18,374 nucleotides of DNA, taken from positions 1 to 18,374 of the forward strand of contig JBLMVJ010000043.1 of NCBI GenBank assembly GCA_050255815.1, given 5' to 3'. Positions 11,928 through 18,374 of this stretch are shown piece after piece (the stretch's first letter is position 1; every line of letters begins with the position of its first letter). The notes under the pieces are model-generated. The model was not told the origin of the DNA. It did not search any database and was given only the letters and a program-made list of their open reading frames with translations. Position numbers and translations under genes: made by a program. Source of the stretch: JAGORM01 sp050255815. GTDB taxonomy: Bacteria > Patescibacteriota > Microgenomatia > Levybacterales > GWA1-39-11.

Positions 11928-12389
11928 ATGTTTATATGTATGAGTATAAACGGACTTGCAGAATTTGATGCTACCATACAGGAAACTAATGCCCTTTTAA
12001 AAGATATAGAGGCTGAATTAAACTGGGAAGGGGAGCGGGAAAATGCTTATAAAGCCTTAAAGGCTGTTTTGCATACGTTAAGGGACCGTTTAACTGTAGA
12101 AGAAGCAGCAGATTTTGCAGCCCAGTTGCCGGTTTTAGTACGGGGTATTTATTACGCTGAGTGGAAGCCGGAGAAGACACCCCGGAAAATGCACCGGTCA
12201 GAGTTTTTAGAAGAAATTGCAAAAGAGATGGGTGTTTTTCCCGTAGGTGCTGCAGACGAGATGCTGGTGGAGGATATAGTGAGAGGAGTTTTATTATCAT
12301 TGCGGCGCTACATAAGCACCGGGGAATTGGAAGACGTAGCAGATATGATGCCGGAAGACATAAAACCAATTATTAGGGACATTATTTAG
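11928..12389 (+). CDS. DUF2267 family protein
   Basis: 153 aa, soluble and all-helical. It matches DUF2267: an N-terminal helix (LAEFDATIQETNALLKDIEA), the core ENAYKALKAVLHTLRDRLTVEEAADFAAQLPVLVRGIYYAEWKPEK with the family's LP-x-LVRG-x-YY-x-W stretch, then HRSEFLEEIAKEMG. A second half follows with a second copy of the pattern (LVEDIVRGVLLSLRRYISTGELEDVADMMPEDIKPII). The family's role is unknown; members often lie beside stress or membrane genes, as here between the SPW and VIT genes. No Shine-Dalgarno sequence, and a -10 6 nt upstream of ATG 11928. Stop at 12387-12389, directly continuing into degenerate heptamer repeats. Confidence 0.87.
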   Translation: MFICMSINGLAEFDATIQETNALLKDIEAELNWEGERENAYKALKAVLHTLRDRLTVEEAADFAAQLPVLVRGIYYAEWKPEKTPRKMHRSEFLEEIAKEMGVFPVGAADEMLVEDIVRGVLLSLRRYISTGELEDVADMMPEDIKPIIRDII

Positions 12390-12390
12390 C

Positions 12391-12418
12391 AAGTGGCATG
12401 TAGCAAATAGCAAGTAGT
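12391..12418. repeat. Degenerate AAGTAGC heptamers
   Basis: Four heptamers follow the DUF2267 stop codon: AAGTGGC, ATGTAGC, AAATAGC, AAGTAGT. Each differs from AAGTAGC by one base. The last runs into the -10 TATACT of the next gene. Confidence 0.85.
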
Positions 12419-12423
12419 ATACT
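12418..12423 (+). promoter_or_regulatory. -10 element of the VIT gene
   Basis: TATACT ends 6 nt before the ATG at 12430 and begins with the final T of the heptamer repeats. Confidence 0.6.
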
Positions 12424-12429
12424 TAAGGT

Positions 12430-13158
12430 ATGTCTATAGCAACTCAAGAAGCCTTCTCTGCGCAAGAACCTCCGGAAACATCTTCCTCTGTGCATAAATT
12501 AAATTGGATTAGGGCCTCCGTACTAGGGGCAAATGATGGAATAGTATCCATAGCCGGTCTTGTCCTGGGTGTTGCCGGAGCAACTAATTCCATAGGTGCT
12601 ATTGTTACCGCAGGAATTGCGGGTATTATAGCGGGAGCTATTTCCATGGCAGCCGGAGAGTATATTTCTGTCAGTTCATCCCGGGATACAGAGCAGGCCA
12701 TGCTGCAGCAGGAGCGCCATGAACTAAAAAAATACCCTGATGCTGAATTTTTAGAATTGATTGCGCTGTATGAGCGCAAAGGCCTTTCTAAAAAAACAGC
12801 AACTACCGTGGCAAAAGAGCTGACCGCAAAAGACGCTTTTGCCGCACACGTAGATGCTGAGCTGAATATAGACCCTGATAATTTAACCAATCCCTGGCAT
12901 GCCTCATTTGCGTCAGCCGCCGCTTTCTTAGCAGGGGCAATGATTCCCTTAGTTGCCATTATTATTCCCCCTGAATCATTCAGGATTCCCGCAGCATTTC
13001 TTTCTGTTGTAGTAGCTTTAGCAGCAACAGGTATGATTAGTGCAAAGATAGGCGGTGCCCATATGGGAAGGGCAACGTTTAGAGTGGTTGCAGGCGGAGT
13101 AATAGCTATGGCAGTAACCTACGGGATAGGGAAGATGTTTAATACGGCAGGATTGTAA
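12430..13158 (+). CDS. VIT/CCC1-family iron/manganese transporter-like protein
   Basis: A 242-aa integral membrane protein of normal length for the VIT1/CCC1 family, whose eukaryotic members move Fe2+ or Mn2+. The hallmark WIRASVLGANDGIVSIAGLV is at about 26-45 (helix 1), then TAGIAGIIAGAISMAAGEYISVSS (helix 2). A cytoplasmic Glu/Lys-rich helical segment (about 88-150, including QAMLQQERHELKKYPDAEF) corresponds to the metal-binding domain of the family. Three more membrane helices follow (AAAFLAGAMIPLVAIII, FRIPAAFLSVVVALAATGM, FRVVAGGVIAMAVTYGIG). Metal and direction of transport are not shown by the sequence. It stands alone, with a leaderless-type promoter 6 nt upstream. Confidence 0.9.
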   Translation: MSIATQEAFSAQEPPETSSSVHKLNWIRASVLGANDGIVSIAGLVLGVAGATNSIGAIVTAGIAGIIAGAISMAAGEYISVSSSRDTEQAMLQQERHELKKYPDAEFLELIALYERKGLSKKTATTVAKELTAKDAFAAHVDAELNIDPDNLTNPWHASFASAAAFLAGAMIPLVAIIIPPESFRIPAAFLSVVVALAATGMISAKIGGAHMGRATFRVVAGGVIAMAVTYGIGKMFNTAGL

Positions 13159-13196
13159 TCCGGTTTTCGGGTTTCAGTTATCCAACATCTTTTTTT

Positions 13197-13205
13197 TGTT
13201 ATAAT
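13197..13205 (+). promoter_or_regulatory. Extended -10 promoter before a GTG start
   Basis: TGTTATAAT; TATAAT (13200-13205) ends 6 nt before the GTG at 13212. It follows an 8-T tract (13190-13197). Confidence 0.75.
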
Positions 13206-13211
13206 TTTCAG

Positions 13212-14243
13212 GTGAAATTTTTCGTCATTCTTCTTTTAATTTTGCTGTCAGCCGGAGGAGTAGTTTTTCTTTCCTATAAAAAACCCGGCCTATTACCAAT
13301 CAAGCAACTTCCCCATATTTCCGTAACTCCGGTGCCTTATGAAAATTTAACTATTCCGTTTTTGCGCCAAAAACAGTATCCTGCCACATTGGGAAGTTTA
13401 GTTGAGGATTATGCAGGATCCGGCTTTACCGCGTACTTAACCAGCTATACTTCTGAAGGGTTAAAAGTTAATGCGCTTCTTACAAAACCTTCCGGTGATA
13501 TACCTAAAGGCGGTTGGCCTGCCATTATTTTCATTCATGGCTATATCCCTCCTGCCACCTACCAGACAGACGGGGAGGCATACAGTGCTTATGTAGATTA
13601 TTTAGCAGACCAGGGGTTTGTGGTGTTTAAGATTGACCTGCGCGGGAACGGAAATTCAGAGGGGCGTCCCGGAGGGGGGTATTATGGTGCAGATTATGTG
13701 ACGGATGCACTGAGCGCATATACGGCATTACAAAGCTCAGGCTTTGTAAATCCAAAAGAAATAGGGTTATGGGGACATAGCATGGCGGGAAATACGGTGC
13801 TGCGTTCTTTTGCTGCAAAGCCTGATATTCCTGCTGTGGTTATCTGGGCAGGTGCGGTGTATTCCTATGTGGACCAGCAAAAATATGGCATCCATGATAG
13901 TTCATACCGGCCCCCGGAAGTTTCTCCCGGGCCTTTTAATACCCGGCGTCTCTTATTTGATAAGGTAGGCAGCCCGTCTGCCGGTAGCCCATTCTGGCAG
14001 CAGATGGCACCAACAAACTATCTTTCAGATTTGAAGGGAGCTATAGAAATACACCATGCAAAGGATGATAACGTGGTAAACATTGGATACAGCAGGGACC
14101 TTGTTTCATTGCTGGATAAGACCGGGGTGCCGCATGAATATTATGAATATGAAACGGGCGGGCACAACATATCCGGTGCCAGTTTTGATCTGGCTATGCA
14201 GCGGACAGTAGATTTTTTTAACAAATACCTGAAGCATGAATGA
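13212..14243 (+). CDS. Membrane-anchored alpha/beta hydrolase (S9-like)
   Basis: 343 aa with a GTG start. An N-terminal signal anchor (about residues 2-20, FFVILLLILLSAGGVVFLSY) is followed by an extracytoplasmic alpha/beta hydrolase domain resembling dienelactone hydrolase and prolyl-oligopeptidase (S9) enzymes. Visible are IIFIHGYIPP (oxyanion region), DLRGNGNSEG and the nucleophile elbow GHSMAG (Ser190). The charge-relay acid is likely Asp285 or Asp286 in HHAKDDNVV, and the catalytic His is His318 in TGGHNIS. Substrate unknown; an ester or peptide outside the membrane is likely. The gene overlaps the downstream GH18-type gene by 8 bp (14236-14243), so the two are probably co-transcribed and translationally coupled. 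Confidence 0.9.
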   Translation: MKFFVILLLILLSAGGVVFLSYKKPGLLPIKQLPHISVTPVPYENLTIPFLRQKQYPATLGSLVEDYAGSGFTAYLTSYTSEGLKVNALLTKPSGDIPKGGWPAIIFIHGYIPPATYQTDGEAYSAYVDYLADQGFVVFKIDLRGNGNSEGRPGGGYYGADYVTDALSAYTALQSSGFVNPKEIGLWGHSMAGNTVLRSFAAKPDIPAVVIWAGAVYSYVDQQKYGIHDSSYRPPEVSPGPFNTRRLLFDKVGSPSAGSPFWQQMAPTNYLSDLKGAIEIHHAKDDNVVNIGYSRDLVSLLDKTGVPHEYYEYETGGHNISGASFDLAMQRTVDFFNKYLKHE

Positions 14244-15465
14244 GAAAAAGAGGCCGTTTTACCTGCGCTTGTGGTTTTTACTTATAATATTTTTTATCAT
14301 CCTCTTTGGCGGTAGCGGTCTTTATCTTTCTTTTTTTTATCCCACCACACCTGCATGGAATACTGTCTCTTATATAACCTACCATCTCCGGCATCCCCAT
14401 GAAAAAATGAGCAAAGAAACCATGGCTTTTTTGCCATATTGGCGGCTGTCTGATATTAAATTTGCAAGACTGGACTTATTAACAGAAGTAAATTACTTTT
14501 CCCTTTCCGTTGATAAAGACGGGAATTTTGTTACGGTGGTTAACGGAAAAACTGACCCTGGATGGCTAATATGGAATACGACTGGAGTTAAAGATTTAAT
14601 TGCCAAAACGCAAATAATGGGCGGAAAATTTAGCGTAACCGTGGCAACAACCAGAAACAAAATTATTGAATCAATCCTTCAGAATAAAAAAGCCCAAGGC
14701 AATTTAATTGCAAATATTCTTAAGCAGGTCCAGGATAGGCATTTGGATGGGGTGACTATAGATTTTGAATATGATGGCAAGCCTGACAATACTATTATTA
14801 ACGAATTCTCTTTTTTCAGCCGTGACCTAAAAGATGCCCTGTCAAAAACCCATACCAGCCTTTCCCTTGCCTTGTTACCACTGTCTGCCCGTGAACCCGG
14901 TTTGTTCCACCTCCCGGCTTTAGTGCCTTTTTATGACCGTTTTATAGGGATGAGTTATGACTACTATGCATTAGGTTCTGATATAGCAGGGCCGGTAGCG
15001 CCCATGAAAGGGTTTAAAGAGAATAAATTCTTTTTTGATGTAGAAACTACGTATGAAGACTACCTCAAATTTATTCCCAGAAATAAGCTGATCATGGGAA
15101 TCCCGTATTATGGGTATGATTGGGCAGTGGAGAGGGGTTCTAAAATCCAGAGTAAAACACTTCCCTCAAATGACCCTAATAGTTACGCAGCGGTGATTTC
15201 TTATGCCCGGTTCAGGGAGGATAAGGATTTGAAAAAAGACCAGTGTTTCTGGGATGATTATGCGCTTTCTCCCTGGTGTTGGTATACGGATGATAAAAAG
15301 ATAGACCACCAGGTGTGGTTTGAAGACAACCGTTCTATAGCAGAGAAATATAAGTATGCCAAAAAATCAAATTTTGCCGGTATAGCTATCTGGACATTAG
15401 GGTATGACAAACAGTATCCGGACCTCTGGCAGGTTCTAGACAAAACTTTCCGTATTGAAAAATAG
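14236..15465 (+). CDS. Membrane-anchored GH18-type glycosidase
   Basis: 409 aa with an N-terminal membrane anchor (about residues 12-32) and an outside TIM-barrel domain like YaaH/SleL and chitinase-like glycoside hydrolase family 18 proteins. The catalytic motif is LDGVTIDFEYDG: Asp171, Asp176 and the acid/base Glu178, matching DGxxxDxE with Phe in place of the usual Trp. Other family marks are MAFLPYWRLSDI near the barrel start, MSYDYYALGSDIAGPVAP, LIMGIPYYGYDW, and FAGIAIWTLGYD as the last strand. The likely target is a GlcNAc-containing polymer such as peptidoglycan. It begins inside the 3' end of the hydrolase gene, with no obvious Shine-Dalgarno sequence, so coupling is expected. Confidence 0.9.
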   Translation: MNEKKRPFYLRLWFLLIIFFIILFGGSGLYLSFFYPTTPAWNTVSYITYHLRHPHEKMSKETMAFLPYWRLSDIKFARLDLLTEVNYFSLSVDKDGNFVTVVNGKTDPGWLIWNTTGVKDLIAKTQIMGGKFSVTVATTRNKIIESILQNKKAQGNLIANILKQVQDRHLDGVTIDFEYDGKPDNTIINEFSFFSRDLKDALSKTHTSLSLALLPLSAREPGLFHLPALVPFYDRFIGMSYDYYALGSDIAGPVAPMKGFKENKFFFDVETTYEDYLKFIPRNKLIMGIPYYGYDWAVERGSKIQSKTLPSNDPNSYAAVISYARFREDKDLKKDQCFWDDYALSPWCWYTDDKKIDHQVWFEDNRSIAEKYKYAKKSNFAGIAIWTLGYDKQYPDLWQVLDKTFRIEK

Positions 15466-15496
15466 AAATTATAGTTCACACTTCATATATCCTAAA

Positions 15497-15525
15497 CCTT
15501 AAGTCTTAGATCTTCATGTCTTACA
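15497..15525. repeat. Degenerate heptamer repeat (YCTTANN type)
   Basis: CCTTAAG, TCTTAGA, TCTTCATG and TCTTACA follow one another with a 7- to 8-bp period in the gap between the GH18 and VOC genes. A -10-like TATACT follows at 15533-15538. Confidence 0.45.
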
Positions 15526-15583
15526 TTTCGCTTATACTATCCTTACCCCATTTTTATGCTGCCTTTGGTAAGCTAGAAAAATT

Positions 15584-15958
15584 ATGCTAAAGATGAGTTC
15601 TATACTTCTTTTTTCCCAGAACCCTAAAAGCCTGGCTGATTTTTATGCAAAAGTTTTTGACCGGAAGCCTGATTGGGATGAGGGCGGGTACTATGGTTTT
15701 GTGGTAGGGAGTTTTATGCTTACCATAGGTCCCCATGACCAGGTGAAAGGGAAGAATCCTAACCCTGAGCGGATGATGCTAAATTTTGACGTAGAAGATG
15801 TGGAGAAAGAGTTTGAGCGGATAAAGGGAGTGGGGGCGCATGTGATTGCAAAGCCTTATGAGCCGGATGAAATGTCTGATGTGTTAATTGCAACGTTTGC
15901 AGACCCTGACGGAAACTATTTCCAGCTGATGACCCCGTGGGAAGATAAGAGAAATTAA
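15584..15958 (+). CDS. VOC/glyoxalase-superfamily protein
   Basis: A 124-aa single-domain member of the vicinal oxygen chelate superfamily. Order: SILLFSQNPKSLADFYAKVF (first beta-alpha, family 'd...a..FY..vl'), YYGFVVGSFMLTIGPHDQ, then the second repeat, MMLNFDVEDVEKEFERIKGV, GAHVIAKPYEPDE, and the closing ATFADPDGNYFQLMTPWED. The DPDGNYFQL signature is typical. The usual metal ligands are unclear: the N-terminal His/Gln position is not obvious, while the C-terminal Gln (FQL) or Glu may take part. Substrate unknown (bleomycin-resistance-like or glyoxalase-like). A second start at 15593 (MSSILL) is equally plausible. TATACT at 15533 could give a roughly 40-nt leader. Confidence 0.85.
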   Translation: MLKMSSILLFSQNPKSLADFYAKVFDRKPDWDEGGYYGFVVGSFMLTIGPHDQVKGKNPNPERMMLNFDVEDVEKEFERIKGVGAHVIAKPYEPDEMSDVLIATFADPDGNYFQLMTPWEDKRN

Positions 15959-16012
15959 GGGAATTCCAGTCCCTTCTTAATTTCTTAGAATGTACGGAGT
16001 ACAGCTTCCTTG

Positions 16013-16021
16013 TGGTATAAT
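16013..16021 (+). promoter_or_regulatory. thrC: Extended -10 promoter of thrC
   Basis: TGGTATAAT is a perfect extended -10. The predicted start is about 16027-16029, immediately before the hairpin at 16030, so the transcript would begin with that hairpin. Confidence 0.7.
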
Positions 16022-16029
16022 CCCTCATT

Positions 16030-16052
16030 AAGCGGTTCTATACCGCTTTTTT
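16030..16052 (+). terminator. Terminator-like hairpin and T-tract in the thrC leader
   Basis: AAGCGGT (16030-16036), loop TCTAT and ACCGCTT (16042-16048) form a perfect 7-bp stem. It is followed by TTTT (a run of six T with the stem), ending directly at the ATG of thrC. It looks like an intrinsic terminator placed between promoter and start codon. It could also end the upstream VOC transcript. Confidence 0.65.
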
Positions 16053-17636
16053 ATGGCAGTAGAATACGTCAGCACTAGGGGAAAAGACCCTAGATCATAC
16101 CGCTTTTCAAGCGCTATTCTTTCCAGTACTGCTGCAGATGGTGGCCTGTTAGTTCCTCGGACGCTTCCCGCGCTCTCGCAAGAAGAAATAGTAGCAATGA
16201 GCAACCTTCCTTACCATGAGAGGGCAGCAAGAGTTATCCAAAAATTTGACCCGGATTTGCCACCTGGTGTATTAAAAAGAAGTACTGCTGAAGCATACGG
16301 GAGGAATTTTGACGACCATAGAATTGCACCTCTTGTTCCACTTCCAGGAACTCCTAACCAGCACATACTGGAGCTTTGGCACGGACCTACCTCTGCCTTT
16401 AAAGATATGGCACTTCAGCCAATGCCTCGCCTATTTTCAGTAGCAGCAGAGCTTAATAATAATGAACGCTTAGAGAAGGGGGAGAAGCAGATCCATTATT
16501 TGGTTTTAACTGCAACATCCGGCGATACAGGGAAAGCAGCTGCAGAAGGCTATAAGGATATTCCCGGCGTTTCTATATTGGTCTATTATCCCCATGGTGG
16601 TGTTTCTCGTCTTCAGGAACTTTCTATGCTAACTCAGGAGGGGAATAACGTGAGCATGCACCCGGTCAAAGGAAATTTTGATAATGCTCAAACGGCAGTG
16701 AAGCAGGTTTTTGACGATACAGAGTTTGCAAAACAACTAGACTACCTTTATAACACCGTATTGTCTTCCGCAAATTCCATTAACTGGGGGCGGATCGCGC
16801 CGCAAATAGCTTATCACGTAAGCGCCTATGCGGACTTGGTGAGAAATGAAGTAATTAAACCTGGAGAAAAGATTGATATTGCAGTGCCTACGGGAAATTT
16901 TGGAAATATCCTGGCAGCATATTACGCAAAGCAAATGGGACTTCCGGTGGGAAAATTAGTATGTGCGTCTAATGAAAATAATGTGATAACCGAGTTTTTA
17001 CATACCGGCGTTTATGACATTAGGAATAGGAAGCTCCAGCAAACATCATCACCTTCCATGGACATTTTAATTGCCAGTAATATTGAACGGCTTTTATATC
17101 TTATGACCCAAGACACACAAAAAGTTGGCAGGTGGATGGCGGAGCTGAAAGAGCGAAAAGTATTTGAGGTAGATGGAGAAACTAGACAGCGTCTGGCAAC
17201 AGAATTTTATGCCGGCTGGATCAGTGACGCGGAGGCAGCAAAAAACATTAAGCGGGTAGCTATGAATGCGGGATACCTTATGGATACCCATACCTCTGTA
17301 GCGCAAGCAGTAACAGAGCAATACCTGCAGGATGAGTCAAGCTCCAGGCCTATTGTAGTTTGTTCTACGGCAAATTGGGCAAAATTTCCGGTTGCGGTGA
17401 GAAATGCACTGGTAGGAGGAGACATGAGAAATAATGCAACCCTTAACTCAAATGATGAATTTGAAGCTGTGAGAGCCGTGAAAGATATTATGGGAGTAAA
17501 AGAGCCGGCAAATATTGCCGCACTGGCAGATAAGCCCATTCTTCATGGATTATTGTATGACGCAACCGTACAAGGAGTGAGAGAATCTGTCCATGCATAC
17601 CTTTCTTCCCATGACGTAAACCCTAAGATTCGTTAA
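16053..17636 (+). CDS. thrC: Threonine synthase
   Basis: A 527-aa PLP enzyme converting O-phosphohomoserine to L-threonine and phosphate in the cytosol. It is of the long class (compare about 430-520 aa). The N-terminal YVSTRGKDPRSYRFSSAILSS plus DGGLLVPRTLP matches the ThrC N-terminal domain. The PLP lysine is Lys117 in LELWHGPTSAFKDMALQP, the diagnostic motif. LTATSGDTGKAAAEGY binds the cofactor phosphate, VKGNFDNAQTAVKQVF and SANSINWGRIAPQIAYHVSAY follow, and PTGNFGNILAAYYAKQMGLP is the second cofactor loop. No other threonine genes (thrA, thrB, asd) are in the window. The leader carries a terminator-like hairpin, so attenuation is possible. Confidence 0.97.
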   Translation: MAVEYVSTRGKDPRSYRFSSAILSSTAADGGLLVPRTLPALSQEEIVAMSNLPYHERAARVIQKFDPDLPPGVLKRSTAEAYGRNFDDHRIAPLVPLPGTPNQHILELWHGPTSAFKDMALQPMPRLFSVAAELNNNERLEKGEKQIHYLVLTATSGDTGKAAAEGYKDIPGVSILVYYPHGGVSRLQELSMLTQEGNNVSMHPVKGNFDNAQTAVKQVFDDTEFAKQLDYLYNTVLSSANSINWGRIAPQIAYHVSAYADLVRNEVIKPGEKIDIAVPTGNFGNILAAYYAKQMGLPVGKLVCASNENNVITEFLHTGVYDIRNRKLQQTSSPSMDILIASNIERLLYLMTQDTQKVGRWMAELKERKVFEVDGETRQRLATEFYAGWISDAEAAKNIKRVAMNAGYLMDTHTSVAQAVTEQYLQDESSSRPIVVCSTANWAKFPVAVRNALVGGDMRNNATLNSNDEFEAVRAVKDIMGVKEPANIAALADKPILHGLLYDATVQGVRESVHAYLSSHDVNPKIR

Positions 17637-17640
17637 AATG

Positions 17641-17677
17641 CCACTAACCGTACAGGAATACTCCTTGTACCACTAAC
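17641..17677. repeat. Hairpin flanked by CCACTAAC direct repeats
   Basis: CCACTAAC at 17641-17648 and again at 17670-17677 flank a hairpin in which GTACAGGA pairs with TCCTTGTAC, with one bulge. It lies just after the thrC stop. It may act in termination, although no T-tract follows. Confidence 0.5.
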
Positions 17678-17680
17678 TTC

Positions 17681-17712
17681 AAATTAATATCCATAAATTT
17701 CTACCAATTTCC
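17681..17712. repeat. Copy of the 10-bp AT-rich repeat family
   Basis: AAATTAATAT, CCATAAATTT, CTACCAATTT, CC continue with a 10-bp period; on the other strand they read TAGAAATTTA-like, as at 8764-8803. Confidence 0.5.
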
Positions 17713-17719
17713 TTTCTTG

Positions 17720-17748
17720 TTGACAAGAAAATACTTCCGGTGTTGAAT
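17720..17748 (+). promoter_or_regulatory. Sigma70-type promoter of the PBP gene
   Basis: Perfect -35 TTGACA (17720-17725), a 17-nt spacer, -10 TTGAAT (17743-17748), then exactly 6 nt to GTG 17755. This supports GTG 17755 over ATG 17758 as the start. Confidence 0.8.
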
Positions 17749-17754
17749 ACAAAG

Positions 17755-18374
17755 GTGATGGAGAGTCTGAAAACACACCGCAAGAAAACAATCCTAGGGG
17801 TTCTTCTTTTCCTGGTAATCTTCCTCATTTGGTGGACATGGCCTAGCTTTGATTCCTCCGGCACTATAAAGATCTGGGACCGGAATGGTGTGCTATTGTA
17901 CGAGTCAGCCGGAAGCACGGGGAAGAAAATTCCGGTAACCTATGACCGGCTTCCAAAGCATTTAATAGATGCGGCAGTAGCATCAGAGGATGAAACGTTC
18001 TGGACTAATCCCGGCATAGATATTATGGCAATAGGCCGTTCTGCTTTCCTTGACCTACAAGCAAAAAGCATTGTCTCCGGCGCAAGTACTATCACCCAGC
18101 AGCTAGCCCGCGCTTCCATTATTTCCCCTAACAGTATTCCCCGGCAAGACATTATCCGTAAAATCAGGGAAATTATTATTGCCCTCAGGATTACCGCCGG
18201 CTACTCAAAAAAAGATATCATCACCGCTTATTTTAACCGCATGTATTTTGGCAATTTGTCTTATGGAATAGAGGCAGCAGCCCGGACTTACTTTAATACC
18301 AACACCCAAAACCTCTCACTGGCCCAAAGCGCCCTTTTGGTTGGCTTATTGTCTTCTCCTGATGCCGGAAACCC
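17755..18374 (+). CDS. Class A penicillin-binding protein (PBP1A/1C type), 5' part, cut by the window end
   Basis: About 206 codons of an open frame running off the window. A basic N-terminus (ESLKTHRKK) is followed by one membrane anchor (about residues 12-30, ILGVLLFLVIFLIWWTW). Next comes a short segment (IKIWDRNGVLLYESAG) and the GT51 peptidoglycan glycosyltransferase domain. Motifs: ASEDETFWTNPGID (catalytic Glu in SEDETF; the usual His of EDxxFxxHxG is Asn), GASTITQQLARAS, RKIREIIIALRI, AYFNRMYFGN and AQSALLVGLLSSPDAGNP. The enzyme polymerises lipid II outside the membrane. The transpeptidase domain, if present, lies beyond the window, so a monofunctional transglycosylase cannot be excluded. 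Confidence 0.92.
   Translation, partial: MMESLKTHRKKTILGVLLFLVIFLIWWTWPSFDSSGTIKIWDRNGVLLYESAGSTGKKIPVTYDRLPKHLIDAAVASEDETFWTNPGIDIMAIGRSAFLDLQAKSIVSGASTITQQLARASIISPNSIPRQDIIRKIREIIIALRITAGYSKKDIITAYFNRMYFGNLSYGIEAAARTYFNTNTQNLSLAQSALLVGLLSSPDAGN

Noticed and set aside
12444..12959. Minus-strand 171-aa open frame inside the VIT gene
   Set aside because: Shadow of a well-conserved transporter, Ala/Ser-rich, with no start signals.
3695..18374. Recoded TGA (glycine), as in some CPR lineages
   Set aside because: TGA ends real genes such as the one at 14241-14243, and no conserved motif needs TGA read as an amino acid.

Overview
The window looks like a compact bacterial chromosome segment of low to moderate GC, read with the standard genetic code (TGA ends real genes). 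Gaps are short, convergent genes overlap or nearly touch at their stops, and there are Thr-Pro-rich secreted proteins, small stress-type proteins and signs of leaderless transcription. I infer a Candidate Phyla Radiation (Patescibacteria) organism, perhaps of the Microgenomates type. This is an impression from style and gene content, not a proof. No rRNA, tRNA, insertion sequence, integrase or cas gene was seen.

Layout. 1-119 is a heptanucleotide tandem repeat, followed by a secreted Thr-Pro-rich protein (167-799) and a 70-aa small protein (862-1074). A minus-strand pair follows: a four-TM membrane protein and a Gmad2-like envelope protein (2454-1057). Next come a DUF167 protein (2711-2487, -), a probable 44-aa charged small protein (2802-2936) and a short-chain dehydrogenase (2974-3693). 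Then a membrane-anchored phosphodiester glycosidase (4945-3695, -), a KGG-repeat stress protein (5049-5234), a stand-alone protein resembling the N-terminal region of cyanophycin synthetase (5755-5231, -) and a HisC-like aminotransferase (7079-5820, -).

The 7080-7500 gap holds the most unusual element: an alternating chain of hairpins. Conserved ends (TATAGCAGATT ... AATCTGATAT) enclose variable but self-complementary centres, separated by two kinds of conserved 36-38 bp spacer hairpin, with a 63-bp identical direct repeat inside. A soluble GAF sensor histidine kinase (7501-8748) starts right after it.

The second half carries a DUF1059 protein (8945-9163), a one-TM protein (9416-9195, -), a secreted helical protein (9579-10217), a membrane sensor histidine kinase (11268-10267, -), an SPW-repeat membrane protein, a DUF2267 protein and a VIT/CCC1-type transporter. 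These are followed by an overlapping pair of anchored enzymes (alpha/beta hydrolase and GH18-type glycosidase), a VOC/glyoxalase protein, threonine synthase thrC, and the 5' part of a class A penicillin-binding protein that runs off the window end.

A rule emerges from the promoters. Many genes have a -10 hexamer ending 6 or 7 nt before the start codon, often an extended -10 (TGnTATAAT), which predicts leaderless mRNAs. This rule re-sets several start codons (2711, 4945, 5755, 7501, 17755). A smaller group (1515, 8945, 9579, 11475) has recognisable Shine-Dalgarno sequences instead. Functionally the segment mixes envelope work (PBP, GH18, phosphodiester glycosidase, anchored hydrolase, secreted proteins), sensing (two orphan histidine kinases), small stress-type proteins and isolated amino-acid enzymes. 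It does not form one pathway.
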